Shown here one piece after another: positions 1 through 7,041 of a stretch of 64,000 nt of DNA. The number at the start of each line of letters is the position of its first letter. Within the stretch, counting starts at the first letter, position 1. Both the position numbers and the translations under genes were made by a program. Source of the stretch: Flavobacterium sp. CYK-55 (GTDB taxonomy: Bacteria > Bacteroidota > Bacteroidia > Flavobacteriales > Flavobacteriaceae); NCBI RefSeq assembly GCF_018413465.1, contig NZ_JAHCDK010000013.1:28544-92543 (forward strand). Direction: 5' to 3'. Below the pieces are notes generated by a model. It ran no database searches. It had not been told where the DNA came from and saw nothing but the letters and a program-made list of their open reading frames with translations.

Positions 1-435
1 GATGGCTGCATCTAAATGCCCGTTTTTGAGTTTATCAATGATTTCACCTGTATTGAGTTCTTCAATAATTAACTTGACTTTTGGGTATTTTTTGATGAAA
101 GCATTAAGGAACATTGGTAGTAAAGTTGGCATGATAGTGGGAATAATTCCCAATCTAAACTCGCCGCCAATAAAGCCTTTTTCTTGTTCAACTATATCTT
201 GCATTCTGTTGGCTTCGTTGACAATATTCTTGGCTTGACTAACTATTTTTTGGCCTATTTCTGTAAGTTGAATGGGTTTTTTACTACGATCAAAAATGAT
301 AATATTGAGTTCTTCCTCCACTTTTTGAATTTGCATACTCAGCGTTGGTTGGGTAACAAAACACTTTTCGGCGGCCAATGTAAAATTTCGGTATTCGGCT
401 ACTGCCAAAACATATTGAAGTTGGGTAATGGTCAT
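1..435 (-). CDS. oxyR: LysR-family regulator, OxyR-like (3' end outside window)
   Basis: Reading the minus strand from the ATG at 435 gives 145 codons open to the window edge, so the C-terminal half is missing. The first 60 residues form the LysR winged helix-turn-helix (starts MTITQLQYVLAVAE, with FTLAAEKCFVTQPTLSMQI and the FDRSKKPIQLTEIG wing). The start of the effector domain follows (GEFRLGIIPTIMPTLLP). This N-terminus is typical of hydrogen-peroxide-sensing OxyR proteins of Bacteroidota, which activate catalase and peroxiredoxin genes. The redox cysteines lie beyond the window, so the OxyR assignment rests on the N-terminal half only; another LysR protein is possible. A TATCTTTG element lies 22 bp upstream of the start. 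Confidence 0.8.
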   Translation of the reverse strand, partial: MTITQLQYVLAVAEYRNFTLAAEKCFVTQPTLSMQIQKVEEELNIIIFDRSKKPIQLTEIGQKIVSQAKNIVNEANRMQDIVEQEKGFIGGEFRLGIIPTIMPTLLPMFLNAFIKKYPKVKLIIEELNTGEIIDKLKNGHLDAAI

Positions 436-456
436 AAAAAATAGTCTAATGTGATG

Positions 457-464
457 CAAAGATA
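457..464 (-). promoter_or_regulatory. -7 element of the oxyR-like gene
   Basis: The minus strand reads TATCTTTG, an exact match to the Bacteroidota consensus TAnnTTTG, 21 bp before the ATG at 435. A TTTTG that could act as the -33 element lies about 24 bp further upstream, which is slightly long spacing. Confidence 0.6.
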
Positions 465-575
465 AAAACGATTGGTTTAATCTATATCCAAAAGAATATG
501 AATTTAAATTAATCCATTTATTGTTAATTTTTCTATAAAGTTAAAATCATGATTAGGCTAACTAGTTTCAACTAG

Positions 576-583
576 TATTTTTG
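576..583 (+). promoter_or_regulatory. -7 element before the small exported protein
   Basis: TATTTTTG matches TAnnTTTG exactly and ends only 4 bp before the GTG at 588. Transcription would begin at or within a few bases of that codon. No clear TTG is seen at -33; TTA occurs near 553. Confidence 0.45.
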
Positions 584-587
584 CTTT

Positions 588-869
588 GTGAAATGGATTG
601 TTCAACTTTTTCTGATTTTGTTTGTTGCTTTTCTTGCAATGCCTACTATTGTATGCCTGATTGAAAAGAAAACAGACACTTCATATTTTTACAGTATGTC
701 AGAAGAAGAGCAAGCTGATAAAGATATCAAGGCCGATTTAAACGTTGATTTAACTATTGTTTTGTTCAACTTTCCTGCGCGTATTTCAAAGATTATTACT
801 TCGCCTCAATGTGCTAAGCTCTATAAGTCACCTTCAACAATTTTTATCCCTCCTCCTGAATTTATTTAA
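588..869 (+). CDS. Small exported hypothetical protein (93 aa)
   Basis: I do not recognise a named family. The protein has a hydrophobic N-terminus (MKWIVQLFLILFVAFLAMPT) that could be a signal peptide or membrane anchor, then an acidic stretch (SMSEEEQADKDIKADLN) and a C-terminus ending in PPPEFI. The start is uncertain: the earliest in-frame start is GTG at 588, directly after a TAnnTTTG element, which would make the mRNA nearly leaderless. A stop codon at 573-575 prevents a longer reading. It lies 62 bp upstream of a SulP transporter and two carbonic anhydrases on the same strand, so a role alongside bicarbonate transport is possible but is inference from position only. Confidence 0.6.
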   Translation: MKWIVQLFLILFVAFLAMPTIVCLIEKKTDTSYFYSMSEEEQADKDIKADLNVDLTIVLFNFPARISKIITSPQCAKLYKSPSTIFIPPPEFI

Positions 870-931
870 TATACTGTTGTACAAAATTTCTCTTGCAGAA
901 ATAAAATTTATATTAAATATTTAAAGGGATT

Positions 932-2539
932 ATGACTAAAAAAATCAATCTTTTAGCACATCTCAAGTCTGATTTTGCAGCAGGTTTGGTGGTGTTTTTA
1001 GTGGCCTTGCCACTGTGTTTGGGTATTGCTATGGCCTCTGGAGCACCATTGTTTTCAGGAATTATAGCTGGAATTGTTGGCGGAATAGTGGTGGGTTATT
1101 TTAGTACATCGCACTTAAGCGTTACAGGTCCAGCTGCCGGACTTACCGCTATTGTACTTACCGCTGTGACCGATTTAGGCGCTTTCAATATTTTTTTGAC
1201 CGCCGTTTTCATCGCAGGATTAATCCAACTTTTATTGGGTTTTTTAAAAGCAGGAACACTGTCCAATTACATTCCAACTAACGTGATTGAAGGAATGCTT
1301 GCCGGAATCGGAATCATCATCATTCTAAAACAATTACCTCATGCTGTTGGTTATGATGCCGATTTTGAAGGTGATGAAGCATTTTTGCAGGCTGATGGGA
1401 GTAATACTTTTTCTTCGTTATTTGGATTACTTAACTATGTTCAGTTGGGTTCGATTCTTATTTCAGTGATTTCTTTAACCATATTAATTTCGTGGGATAA
1501 ACTACCTGCACTCAAAAAAATCAAAGCAATCCCAGGAGCTTTAGTAGCTGTTTTATTGGGCGTTATTTTGAATGAATGGTTTACGATAAGCGGTAGCTCG
1601 TTAATGATACAAAAACAACATTTGGTGAGTTTACCGGTGCCACAATCAATAGATGAATTTCAAAATATTTTTCTGTTTCCCGATTTTTCTTCAATAACTA
1701 ACGTAAAAGTCTGGACAGTAGGTCTTACCATTGCGGTAGTAGCCTCTATTGAAACCTTGTTGTGCATTGAGGCTGCCGATAGGATGGATGCCCAAAAGCG
1801 ATATACTGACACGAATGTCGAACTCAAAGCTCAAGGCATCGGAAATATCGCAAGTTCATTGTTGGGCGGATTGCCTATGACTTCTGTTGTGGTAAGAACT
1901 TCTGCCAACAACAACGCCGGAGCCAAAACAAAGATGTCGGCCATTATTCATGGTGTTTTGTTGCTACTTTGTGTTCTTGCAATCCCAACATTGCTTAACA
2001 AAATTCCGCTGGCAACTTTGGCTTCAATTCTTTTGATGGTGGGTTATAAACTTGCTAAACCAGAAACTTTCAAACATTTTTGGGATCGCGGAAAATATCA
2101 GTTTGTTCCATTTATTGCTACCCTGCTGGCTGTTGTATTGACTGATTTACTCAAAGGTGTTGCTTTGGGGCTTGTTATAAGCATCATTTTCGTGTTAAAA
2201 GGCAACTTAAAAAGAGCATATAGTTTCAGAAAAGAAGCCTATGCTGACGGCGATATTATTCATATTGATCTGGCACAAGAAGTTTCGTTTTTGAACAAAG
2301 CCGCCATCAAGTCTACACTTAATGATTTGCCAGAAAATGCACGTGTGGTCATCAATGCAGAAGATACTGTCTATATTGCCCACGATGTACTTGATTTAAT
2401 CAAAGAATTCAAGAAAAACAGAGCTAAAGAATACAATATAAAAGTCAAGTTAGTCGGATTTAAAAAAGCGTATGATTTGACCAATACCGGAGACGAAGAA
2501 AAACACGTTTTTGTAGAAAAAAATCCAAACAAACTATAA
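932..2539 (+). CDS. SulP-family anion (probably bicarbonate) transporter
   Basis: This 535-residue inner-membrane protein has the SulP layout. The opening GLVVFLVALPLCLGIAMASG and the STSHLSVTGPAAGLTAI motif begin a core of about 12 helices reaching roughly residue 430. A shorter, divergent STAS-like cytoplasmic domain follows (about 445-515, starting near IIHIDLAQEVSFLNKAA). SulP proteins carry sulfate, bicarbonate or other anions with Na+ or H+. Substrate cannot be read from sequence, but the next two genes encode carbonic anhydrases, and this arrangement favours bicarbonate. The first anhydrase begins 12 bp after the stop, so the two are surely co-transcribed. Confidence 0.9.
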   Translation: MTKKINLLAHLKSDFAAGLVVFLVALPLCLGIAMASGAPLFSGIIAGIVGGIVVGYFSTSHLSVTGPAAGLTAIVLTAVTDLGAFNIFLTAVFIAGLIQLLLGFLKAGTLSNYIPTNVIEGMLAGIGIIIILKQLPHAVGYDADFEGDEAFLQADGSNTFSSLFGLLNYVQLGSILISVISLTILISWDKLPALKKIKAIPGALVAVLLGVILNEWFTISGSSLMIQKQHLVSLPVPQSIDEFQNIFLFPDFSSITNVKVWTVGLTIAVVASIETLLCIEAADRMDAQKRYTDTNVELKAQGIGNIASSLLGGLPMTSVVVRTSANNNAGAKTKMSAIIHGVLLLLCVLAIPTLLNKIPLATLASILLMVGYKLAKPETFKHFWDRGKYQFVPFIATLLAVVLTDLLKGVALGLVISIIFVLKGNLKRAYSFRKEAYADGDIIHIDLAQEVSFLNKAAIKSTLNDLPENARVVINAEDTVYIAHDVLDLIKEFKKNRAKEYNIKVKLVGFKKAYDLTNTGDEEKHVFVEKNPNKL

Positions 2540-2551
2540 AAAAATTCAAAA

Positions 2552-3232
2552 ATGAAAACACTTAATAAAGAGTTACAAGCATCAATTACTCCGAGAAAAG
2601 CTCTTGAAATTTTAAGAGAAGGCAACAACAGATTCATCAATAACCTAAAAGCACACCGCGATTTGCTCGAACAAGTCAACGAAACGCGCGATGGTCAATG
2701 GCCTTTTGCCACCATTTTGAGTTGTATTGACAGCCGAACATCAGCCGAACTTATTTTTGATCAAGGTTTGGGCGATGTTTTTTCGGTGCGCATTGCCGGA
2801 AACATTGTCAATACCGATATTTTGGGTAGTATGGAATTTGCCTGTAAAGTAGCAGGATCAAAACTCATTGTCGTTTTAGGGCACAGCAAATGCGGAGCCG
2901 TTAAAGGCGCCTGTGATCATGTTGAAATGGGCAATTTAACCGAGTTGTTGTCAAAGATTCAACCAGCAGTTTATCAAGAAACCAATACAACCTCTGACAG
3001 AAATGCTTCGAATTCTGTTTTTGTAGAAAACGTAGCACAAATCAACGTCAAGCGCAGTGTTAAAAACATCATTGAGCGCAGCAATGTACTCGAGCAAATG
3101 TTGCAAAACGGACAAATCGGAATTGTTGGCGCCATGCACAATATTGAAACCGGCGAAGTAATGTTTTATGACGATGTTACTTTTATTAAAGATGAATTGA
3201 ACCCCAATTTTTCACTTGAAAATTTGCAATAA
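2552..3232 (+). CDS. Beta-class carbonic anhydrase (SulP-linked)
   Basis: This 226-residue enzyme interconverts CO2 and bicarbonate. The zinc site is complete: Cys58 and Asp60-Arg62 in SCIDSR, and His111-Cys114 in GHSKCGAVKG. It differs from the second anhydrase 70 bp downstream: it is longer, has an IAGNIVNTDILGSMEFA region and a different C-terminal half. The two are therefore paralogues from different subfamilies, not a recent duplication. The gene starts 12 bp after the transporter stop. The likely role is to supply or consume bicarbonate at the transporter; this is inferred from the operon. Confidence 0.92.
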   Translation: MKTLNKELQASITPRKALEILREGNNRFINNLKAHRDLLEQVNETRDGQWPFATILSCIDSRTSAELIFDQGLGDVFSVRIAGNIVNTDILGSMEFACKVAGSKLIVVLGHSKCGAVKGACDHVEMGNLTELLSKIQPAVYQETNTTSDRNASNSVFVENVAQINVKRSVKNIIERSNVLEQMLQNGQIGIVGAMHNIETGEVMFYDDVTFIKDELNPNFSLENLQ

Positions 3233-3269
3233 CAACCCATTATTACCAACAGCTCAGAGCATTTTTGAC

Positions 3270-3277
3270 TATATTTG
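3270..3277 (+). promoter_or_regulatory. Possible internal promoter of the second carbonic anhydrase
   Basis: TATATTTG matches the TAnnTTTG element 25 bp before the ATG at 3303. No well-spaced -33 TTG is evident. It would let the second anhydrase be expressed apart from the transporter operon. Confidence 0.4.
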
Positions 3278-3302
3278 AAAAGTTCTGCGCAACATTACTA
3301 CT

Positions 3303-3938
3303 ATGAGTGATTTTTATAAAAAGATACTAGACAACAACAAACAATGGGTAGAGCAATCATTGGCTCTTGATCCGAATTACTTCGAGCATTTAGCCCAAGG
3401 GCAAACGCCGCCACTTTTGTGGATTGGATGTTCTGACAGCCGCGTTCCGGCCAATGAAATTATTGGAGCTAAGCCCGGCGAAGTGTTCGTACACCGCAAC
3501 ATCGCCAATATGGTGGTACATTCAGATATGAACATGCTCAGCGTACTCGATTATGCCGTGAGTGTACTCAAAGTAAAACATGTAATTGTCTGCGGACATT
3601 ATGGTTGTGGCGGTATCAAAGCAGCGATGGGCAACCAATCAATTGGTCTTATTGACAATTGGATTCGCCATATTAAAGATGTGTATCGATTGCATCATAC
3701 ATACCTTGATTCGATTATTAATGAAGAAGATCGATTCAACGCCTTTGTTGAGCTCAACGTTAAAGAGCAAGTGTATGATTTAGCCAAAACATCCATCGTA
3801 CAAGAAGCTTGGAAAAAGGGTCAAAATGTAACGTTGCATGGTTGGGTTTACGGATTAAACTCAGGTTATGTGACTGATTTAAACGTGAACATCAGTTCAG
3901 AGAAAGATTTAGATTTGGTTTATCAGCTTAAATTCTAA
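3303..3938 (+). CDS. can: Beta-class carbonic anhydrase, Can-type
   Basis: This 211-residue cytoplasmic zinc enzyme resembles the Can (YadF) group, starting SDFYKKILDNNKQWVEQ. Zinc ligands and the Asp-Arg dyad are visible: Cys43-Asp45-Arg47 in GCSDSR, His99 and Cys102 in CGHYGCGG. The VHRNIAN motif is also present. Such enzymes provide bicarbonate for carboxylations (acetyl-CoA carboxylase, PEP or pyruvate carboxylase, purine synthesis) and are often needed for growth in air. The gene is last in the SulP cluster, may have its own promoter at 3270, and is followed by a hairpin terminator. Confidence 0.92.
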   Translation: MSDFYKKILDNNKQWVEQSLALDPNYFEHLAQGQTPPLLWIGCSDSRVPANEIIGAKPGEVFVHRNIANMVVHSDMNMLSVLDYAVSVLKVKHVIVCGHYGCGGIKAAMGNQSIGLIDNWIRHIKDVYRLHHTYLDSIINEEDRFNAFVELNVKEQVYDLAKTSIVQEAWKKGQNVTLHGWVYGLNSGYVTDLNVNISSEKDLDLVYQLKF

Positions 3939-3944
3939 AACAGC

Positions 3945-3970
3945 AAGCCGCTTGAAAGAGCGGTTTTTTT
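3945..3970 (+). terminator. Rho-independent terminator after the carbonic anhydrases
   Basis: An 8-bp stem (AAGCCGCT / AGCGGTTT, one G.T) with a 6-nt loop is followed by a T run. The T run overlaps the stop codon of the convergent gene at 3969. Confidence 0.75.
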
Positions 3971-5174
3971 ATTCGTTATCTTCTAGATTTTCATTAAAAG
4001 ATGAAGGTAATAGCTGCGGAATAAACTTGATCAAAATCGGCAACAACAAACTCCCGCCGGGTATTAAGAAAATAGTCAATGACGGCACCGATTTGCAAAT
4101 ATCCAGCAACTGTTTTTTGATTTTCTTTTTTTCGTCTTTATTTAAATCACGCTTTGTAGAATGCGCCAAAAGCACCATGAGTTCTTTGCTTTGCGAGATT
4201 TCTTTTGACAAGCGTTTTTGGTTGCGTTTGATGAGCGTGACCACCAATTGCGTCGTCTGATCATAAAAATGCTTAACCGGATTTGAATAATTAAAGTAAG
4301 CAATTTCACTTTTGTATTTTGAAATAAAGGCATCGGTTTCACCAATACTTTGGGTAACAAAATCATCCGGGACCTTCATTAGTGAAGCCAGCGTGTGCAA
4401 GAAATACGCTTCTTCATTTTCAATTTGTCCATCGCTCCAAAGCGCCAATCCGGCCATGTCAATCAGGTAATACTTCTCGAGCGTGTTTTGGTAGTAATCA
4501 AGTTCAAGCGCCTCAAGATTCTGAATGTTCACTTTTGAAAATTTGGTATAGCGCACTGAGGCTTCAAAGAGTTTGATGAGTAAATCATCGTGTGCCGATT
4601 TGTTGGTTTTGGTGCGCAATGAAAATGTCACAATACTTACGATGGTATCTTCGATTTTATGAAGGTATTTTTCCGGAATTTTTCCTTCAATTAAATAATG
4701 CTGAAAAGCCAGTAAATCTACAAACAGCAGTGCATTGGTTACAATATGTGAAAAGTTTTTGCTGATGATGTTGTCGTTGGTCTGAACGCGCTCATCAATC
4801 AAATCTTCAAGGGCAGCAGCGGTAGGAGAGGTAGGGAAAACTTTTTTAATCAGATTAAAATTTGAAGCATTCATCTGATTGTAAAATAAAACCGTTTGTT
4901 TTACAAAATCATCGGCTTTGGCTGTCATGGTATGCAATCGATAGGTCTCAAATAAGCCATGCAACAGCGCGAGTTTTGAAATTTCATCACTAAGCCAACC
5001 CGAAGTGTCTACTTGAATATCTGAACCAAATGAAACAATATGTCCGTAGATAAATCCGGTTTTTCGAATGTTTAAATAAAAAGCTTCTGTATCAGGCACA
5101 GGTTGGCTATGAGCCGCTTTGAACTCAATAAAAAACTTGTCAATCCAGCCGTGTACCGATGGGTTAATCATCAT
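3969..5174 (-). CDS. LETM1-related protein, conserved in Flavobacteria
   Basis: This 401-residue protein has no signal peptide. Most of it is helical and soluble-looking (starts INPSVHGWIDKFFIEFK). A region around 230-290 (GLALWSDGQIENEEAYFLHTL) resembles TerB-like helical bundles. The C-terminus (about 350-395) carries a LETM1-like core with KDEKKKIKKQLLDICKSVPS and then IPGGSLLLPILIKFIPQLLP. Proteins of this type in flavobacteria are usually called LETM1-related biofilm-associated proteins; the name comes from memory of the family, and no function is firmly known to me. Two Met codons open the ORF, and the second may be the true start. It stands alone on this strand, convergent with the carbonic anhydrase operon. 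Confidence 0.75.
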   Translation of the reverse strand: MMINPSVHGWIDKFFIEFKAAHSQPVPDTEAFYLNIRKTGFIYGHIVSFGSDIQVDTSGWLSDEISKLALLHGLFETYRLHTMTAKADDFVKQTVLFYNQMNASNFNLIKKVFPTSPTAAALEDLIDERVQTNDNIISKNFSHIVTNALLFVDLLAFQHYLIEGKIPEKYLHKIEDTIVSIVTFSLRTKTNKSAHDDLLIKLFEASVRYTKFSKVNIQNLEALELDYYQNTLEKYYLIDMAGLALWSDGQIENEEAYFLHTLASLMKVPDDFVTQSIGETDAFISKYKSEIAYFNYSNPVKHFYDQTTQLVVTLIKRNQKRLSKEISQSKELMVLLAHSTKRDLNKDEKKKIKKQLLDICKSVPSLTIFLIPGGSLLLPILIKFIPQLLPSSFNENLEDNE

Positions 5175-5247
5175 TTAATAATTTCAGCACAAAGCTAATT
5201 TATTTTGCCGAGTTCATGTGTGCACAGCTTTAATTTAACGTCAAGAA

Positions 5248-5817
5248 TCATCCGCGCGTTTTGATGTTTTGTACACACAAACGAACAATTTCATCAATGC
5301 GAATCTTTCGGGTTTCTTTGCGTTTGGCCTGGTTAAGCCAATACAAATAACTTTTGCGATAGGTTTTGCTCAAGTTGTGATAATAATTGGCCGCCAATGG
5401 ATTTTGATCAAAAGCCGTTTGTAAATCATCGGGTACTTTTAAATCTTCAACATGATCCAAGCTTTGCCATGAACCGTTTTGTTTGGCGATTTCTATCGCT
5501 TTTAAACCGCTCGCATGCATGAGCCCGTCTTTGAGTAACTGCTCAATATAGTTTTTGTTGACTTTGCTCCAAACGCTTTTGGGTTTGCGCGGTGTAAAAA
5601 CTTGTTTGCGTCTTTGATCATCCAGTTTGCGCACCGTTGAATCAATCCAACCGTAGCAAATGGCTACCTGAACGGCTTCTTCCCAACGCATACTGGGCAT
5701 TTCACTCTCTACTTTGTAAAAAATTAGTTCAACACCGCTGTATGCCGCATGATGTTCATGCAACCAATCACGCCATTGTTGGGCATTTTCAAAATAGAGT
5801 AGTGGTTTTTCGCTCAA
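5248..5817 (-). CDS. YdeI/OmpD-associated family protein
   Basis: This 189-residue soluble protein is of the YdeI family, shown by the region W-EEAVQVAICYGWIDS (about 45-62), the following basic stretch RKQVFTPRKPKSVWSKVN and a C-terminal YLYWLNQAKRKETRKIRI segment. Members are often labelled bacteriocin-protection proteins after E. coli and Salmonella YdeI, but their biochemical role is unclear. The gene starts 6 bp after the stop of the superoxide dismutase gene, so the two are likely co-transcribed. The link to oxidative or antimicrobial stress is only suggested by this pairing. Confidence 0.8.
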   Translation of the reverse strand: MSEKPLLYFENAQQWRDWLHEHHAAYSGVELIFYKVESEMPSMRWEEAVQVAICYGWIDSTVRKLDDQRRKQVFTPRKPKSVWSKVNKNYIEQLLKDGLMHASGLKAIEIAKQNGSWQSLDHVEDLKVPDDLQTAFDQNPLAANYYHNLSKTYRKSYLYWLNQAKRKETRKIRIDEIVRLCVQNIKTRG

Positions 5818-5823
5818 AATGTT

Positions 5824-6351
5824 TTATTTGATAATAGCCGAGCAAGCTAAGCGAGCGCCCGCATTTCCGGTGGGTTGCGAAGTAAAATCGTCGCTGCCTT
5901 CGTGTACAATCAAACCTTTGCCCAAAATGTCTTTGGTTGGATCGCCACAACCTATACACCATTCATTGGTTTTAAGCGTGATGCTTCCGTTGCCGTTGGC
6001 ATCAGCCGTAAAATTGCCAATGTCGCCTTTGTGGTATTCGCCCACGCCCCATTTTCCGTGTTTTTTAAAGGTCGGATTCCAATGTCCGCCTGCCGAAGAC
6101 GCATCTGCTGCTGAACAATCTGATTTTTCATGGATGTGAATGGCGTGCGCACCCGGTTTTAATCCAGACAAGTTGGCTGTAAAAGTTACCTCTCCTTTTT
6201 TTTCAATAAAAGTAGCCGTTCCAGTGACTGAGCTTTTGCTTTTAGATTCAAACGTAAGGGTTAGTTTTTGGCTGTTTGCTGACGAACTGCCCGATTTACA
6301 TCCGATAATCATCGCCAACAAAACAACTGCGGATAAGCCTATTTTTTTCAT
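5824..6351 (-). CDS. sodC: Cu/Zn superoxide dismutase, lipoprotein
   Basis: This 175-residue protein has a lipoprotein signal (MKKIGLSAVVLLAMIIGC, lipobox Cys18) and so sits on the periplasmic face of a membrane. The SodC fold is clear: copper-site His residues in HAIHIHEKSDC, the GGHWNP bridging region, GEYHKGDIGN, and the late GKGLIVHEGSDDF motif. The paired cysteines for the structural disulfide are CSAADASS and the late ARLACSAIIK. It removes superoxide outside the cytoplasm. It is the first gene of a pair with the YdeI-like gene 6 bp downstream. Confidence 0.93.
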   Translation of the reverse strand: MKKIGLSAVVLLAMIIGCKSGSSSANSQKLTLTFESKSKSSVTGTATFIEKKGEVTFTANLSGLKPGAHAIHIHEKSDCSAADASSAGGHWNPTFKKHGKWGVGEYHKGDIGNFTADANGNGSITLKTNEWCIGCGDPTKDILGKGLIVHEGSDDFTSQPTGNAGARLACSAIIK

Positions 6352-6421
6352 GATTTTCTGTGTTGATTTTTCGTTTAAATGTACGCATTAAACTCATTTG
6401 AAATCTATTTTTAACGCTGGG

Positions 6422-6949
6422 TTATTTAGACGATTTTTCGCCTACAAAAACATCATTCGGCGATTTGAACAACACATTAAAAGTGGTCAAACTTCCGTAG
6501 ATGCGCGTGATGTATTGCTGTAATTCAACCTTTTCAATTTCTTCAAGATTGCTGGCATTGATTTTTTGTTCCATTACCCGCAGACGATCGCGCAGCATGA
6601 CAATTTTGTGAAAAAACGTATCCACCGGAACTTCTTTTGAAGCCAATCCGGCTTTTCCGGGCTCAAGAATCATTTTCCCGCCTTTCCATTTATCGTCAAT
6701 GGCTACAGGCTCTCCGAGGCCATTCCATTTTTTTAAGATTGATAAAAGGCTTTGTTCTACATCGTAAAAACTTACGGTGTCAACATCGTTTTCGGCGGCG
6801 TCAATCACTTGAAACTCGCTGTCAATTTCTATCGTTTCTAATCCGTTTTCAATAAAAGTAACCCAATATTCTTTGGATGAAACATTGGTAATTACGCCTT
6901 TTCCGTATTCGGGGTGTTCAATTCTTGATCCGATTCCTAATATTTTCAT
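6422..6949 (-). CDS. Hypothetical protein with tudor-like N-terminus
   Basis: This is a 175-residue cytoplasmic protein of unknown function. Residues 1-45 (GIGSRIEHPEYGKGVITNV, then VTFIENGLETIEI) resemble the small beta-barrel seen at the C-terminus of PcrA/UvrD helicases or in CarD-like proteins. The rest is helical with a C-terminal coiled-coil-like stretch (VMLRDRLRVMEQKINASNLEEIEKVELQQYI). The frame is open up to 7021, but the terminator of the acyl-CoA dehydrogenase operon sits at 6987-7012 inside that extension, so I start at the ATG at 6949 (MKILGIGSR). Confidence 0.65.
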   Translation of the reverse strand: MKILGIGSRIEHPEYGKGVITNVSSKEYWVTFIENGLETIEIDSEFQVIDAAENDVDTVSFYDVEQSLLSILKKWNGLGEPVAIDDKWKGGKMILEPGKAGLASKEVPVDTFFHKIVMLRDRLRVMEQKINASNLEEIEKVELQQYITRIYGSLTTFNVLFKSPNDVFVGEKSSK

Positions 6950-6986
6950 GGTGATAATTTTTGTCGAAAATAATAGATTTTCACCA

Positions 6987-7012
6987 ATAAAAAAGCCGGA
7001 ATGAATCCGGCT
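6987..7012 (-). terminator. Terminator of the beta-oxidation operon
   Basis: On the minus strand AAGCCGGAT-tca-TTCCGGCTT is followed by a T run. It lies 30 bp after the acyl-CoA dehydrogenase stop. Confidence 0.85.
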
Positions 7013-7041
7013 TACCAACAAATTAATTAACTAAAATTAAA

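Noticed and set aside
2..444. Two plus-strand open frames at the window start
   Set aside because: The minus strand reads a clear LysR-family protein here, so these are shadows of it.
5819..6391. Overlapping plus-strand frames opposite sodC
   Set aside because: The minus strand encodes a complete Cu/Zn superoxide dismutase with metal-site motifs.
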